A stretch of 64,000 bases of DNA from positions 186,001 to 250,000 of the forward strand of contig WBMZ01000192.1 of the NCBI GenBank assembly GCA_013400975.1. The letters are read 5' to 3'. This document shows, in pieces, positions 63,093-64,000 of this stretch. The notes beneath the pieces were generated by a model. The model was given only the letters and a program-made list of their open reading frames with translations, did no database searches and was not told the DNA's origin. This DNA comes from Atrichornis clamosus (taxonomy: Eukaryota > Chordata > Aves > Passeriformes > Menuridae). The position numbers and the translations under genes are program-made. How positions within the stretch are numbered: position 1 is the first letter of the stretch; every line of letters begins with the position of its first letter.

Positions 63093-64000
63093 CAAGAAAT
63101 CCAGGAAACAAAGAACTAGAGTCTTAAATACATGTTGCAACAAAGTATGATGTTGGGTGAATGGATTTTAATTGCTACTGTTGTCACTTCTTATTTTTTA
63201 TTTCTTGTGAGTTAAAAAACCCAAAAACTTTAAAATTATGAATAATGGCATGCACAGTTACTGACGTGCTGTAGAAATATGTAAGCTTTGACGAAGCATT
63301 AGGAGTCCTTGGTGCATTCATACATGCCCTCACACACAAATTTCAGACAGAACACTGTTAAGACTGAAACAGTCGAGTACTCAAGGCCTTATGTTTGCAA
63401 CCTGAGGCCTCTGTGTGTGTGCAGTTTCGCACAGTTTTTGACTATAAAAGCTTGGACACACAGTTTTTATTCAACATGTAGTGCATTTTGCTGATGTGTC
63501 TTCATTAGTGTGTGAGTTGTTTAATTTTTACTGCACGCTTCAAACTCAGCTGTCAGGACAGATCTTTTCACCTCTCGATGGGAGAATTAGTCATCTCTTT
63601 ACTGCCACTTTGTAAATTCATCACTGGGGTATCTGACTCTTCACTAATAATAATGAATCTACTTTCACTAAGTGTTTTGAGAAGAAGTGTGTGATGGACA
63701 ACTAAAGGAATTAAGGTGGAGAGAAATTACATTTGAGGGTTCTCAGAAATGTTTGATGAGCAGTCTGGGCAATTAGGACCCAGCAGTTCAGAGTAGTCAC
63801 AGCACTTTACAACAAAGGTTGTCAGAAAAATTTTACAGGAAAATTTTAGTTTGAAATGTATTGATTTAACAAAAATTGTAACATACTGTGAAATAAGCTG
63901 TTTCACTGATGTAATTAAACCTGGTCTGGGCTTCATGGTTAATTAAAGAAATAATGGAAAACAAAATTGCAACCTGTTATCTATCCACCCTTGTAAAAGA
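63093..64000. other. AT-rich non-coding stretch
   Basis: No gene is supported. Frames of 60-69 codons (63309-63494, 63512-63694 and minus 63727-63936) show no recognisable domain. No repeat family was recognised. Confidence 0.45.

Noticed and set aside
1..64000. CRISPR arrays, bacterial operons, prophage or integrated viral genes
   Set aside because: No regularly spaced direct repeats, no compact gene arrangement and no recognisable viral protein. The sequence is clearly vertebrate non-coding DNA.

Overview
The window looks like AT-rich, non-coding nuclear DNA from a bird, most likely a songbird (passerine). The best evidence is a retroposon near the right end (about 62949-63092, minus strand). 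It joins a tRNA-Ile-like head to a CR1-type 3' tail, the structure of the passerine TguSINE1 family. A CR1 LINE 3'-end fragment at about 46886-46936 is also typically avian. Splice-like signals, long homopolymers, microsatellites and very sparse CpG fit a vertebrate intergenic or intronic region. Nothing looks bacterial, viral or plasmid-borne.

No protein-coding gene can be called with confidence. The longest open frames (188, 164, 129, 128, 119, 117 and 113 codons) match no family I recognise, and most are probably chance. A few frames are more exon-like because they begin at a plausible 3' splice site, and one also ends at a strong 5' splice site. On the plus strand these are 864-1053, 26285-26502, 48588-48680 and 62132-62314. 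On the minus strand they are 76-185 and 16369-16627. A decayed coding-like frame lies at 17539-17838. They lie on both strands and do not assemble into one gene, so they are listed as low-confidence candidates.

Layout: 1-4.7 kb is AT-rich and holds two of the exon-like frames, a 17-bp tandem duplication and a T24 run. GC-richer patches lie at 4.7-5.05, 7.4-7.8, 11.56-11.97, 30.95-31.48 and 44.43-44.72 kb. A compact 66-nt inverted repeat lies at 8.81-8.88 kb. From 14 to 18.5 kb are the minus-strand candidates. From 34 to 46 kb are several stretches that read like conserved regulatory DNA, including symmetric homeobox/NKX-like sites at 34.56 kb, an octamer/homeobox cluster at 43.64 kb and a near-consensus RFX X-box at 43.54 kb. 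From 57.2 to 58.3 kb the plus strand is strongly purine-biased. The SINE lies at 63 kb.

Overall this is best read as part of a gene desert or a very long intron, with old repeats and candidate cis-regulatory elements. I see no new gene system. The items most worth checking are the 66-nt hairpin, the quasi-symmetric site cluster at 34.56 kb and the splice-flanked frames at 864-1053 and 26285-26502. All of these need cross-species alignment or RNA data, which I could not run.
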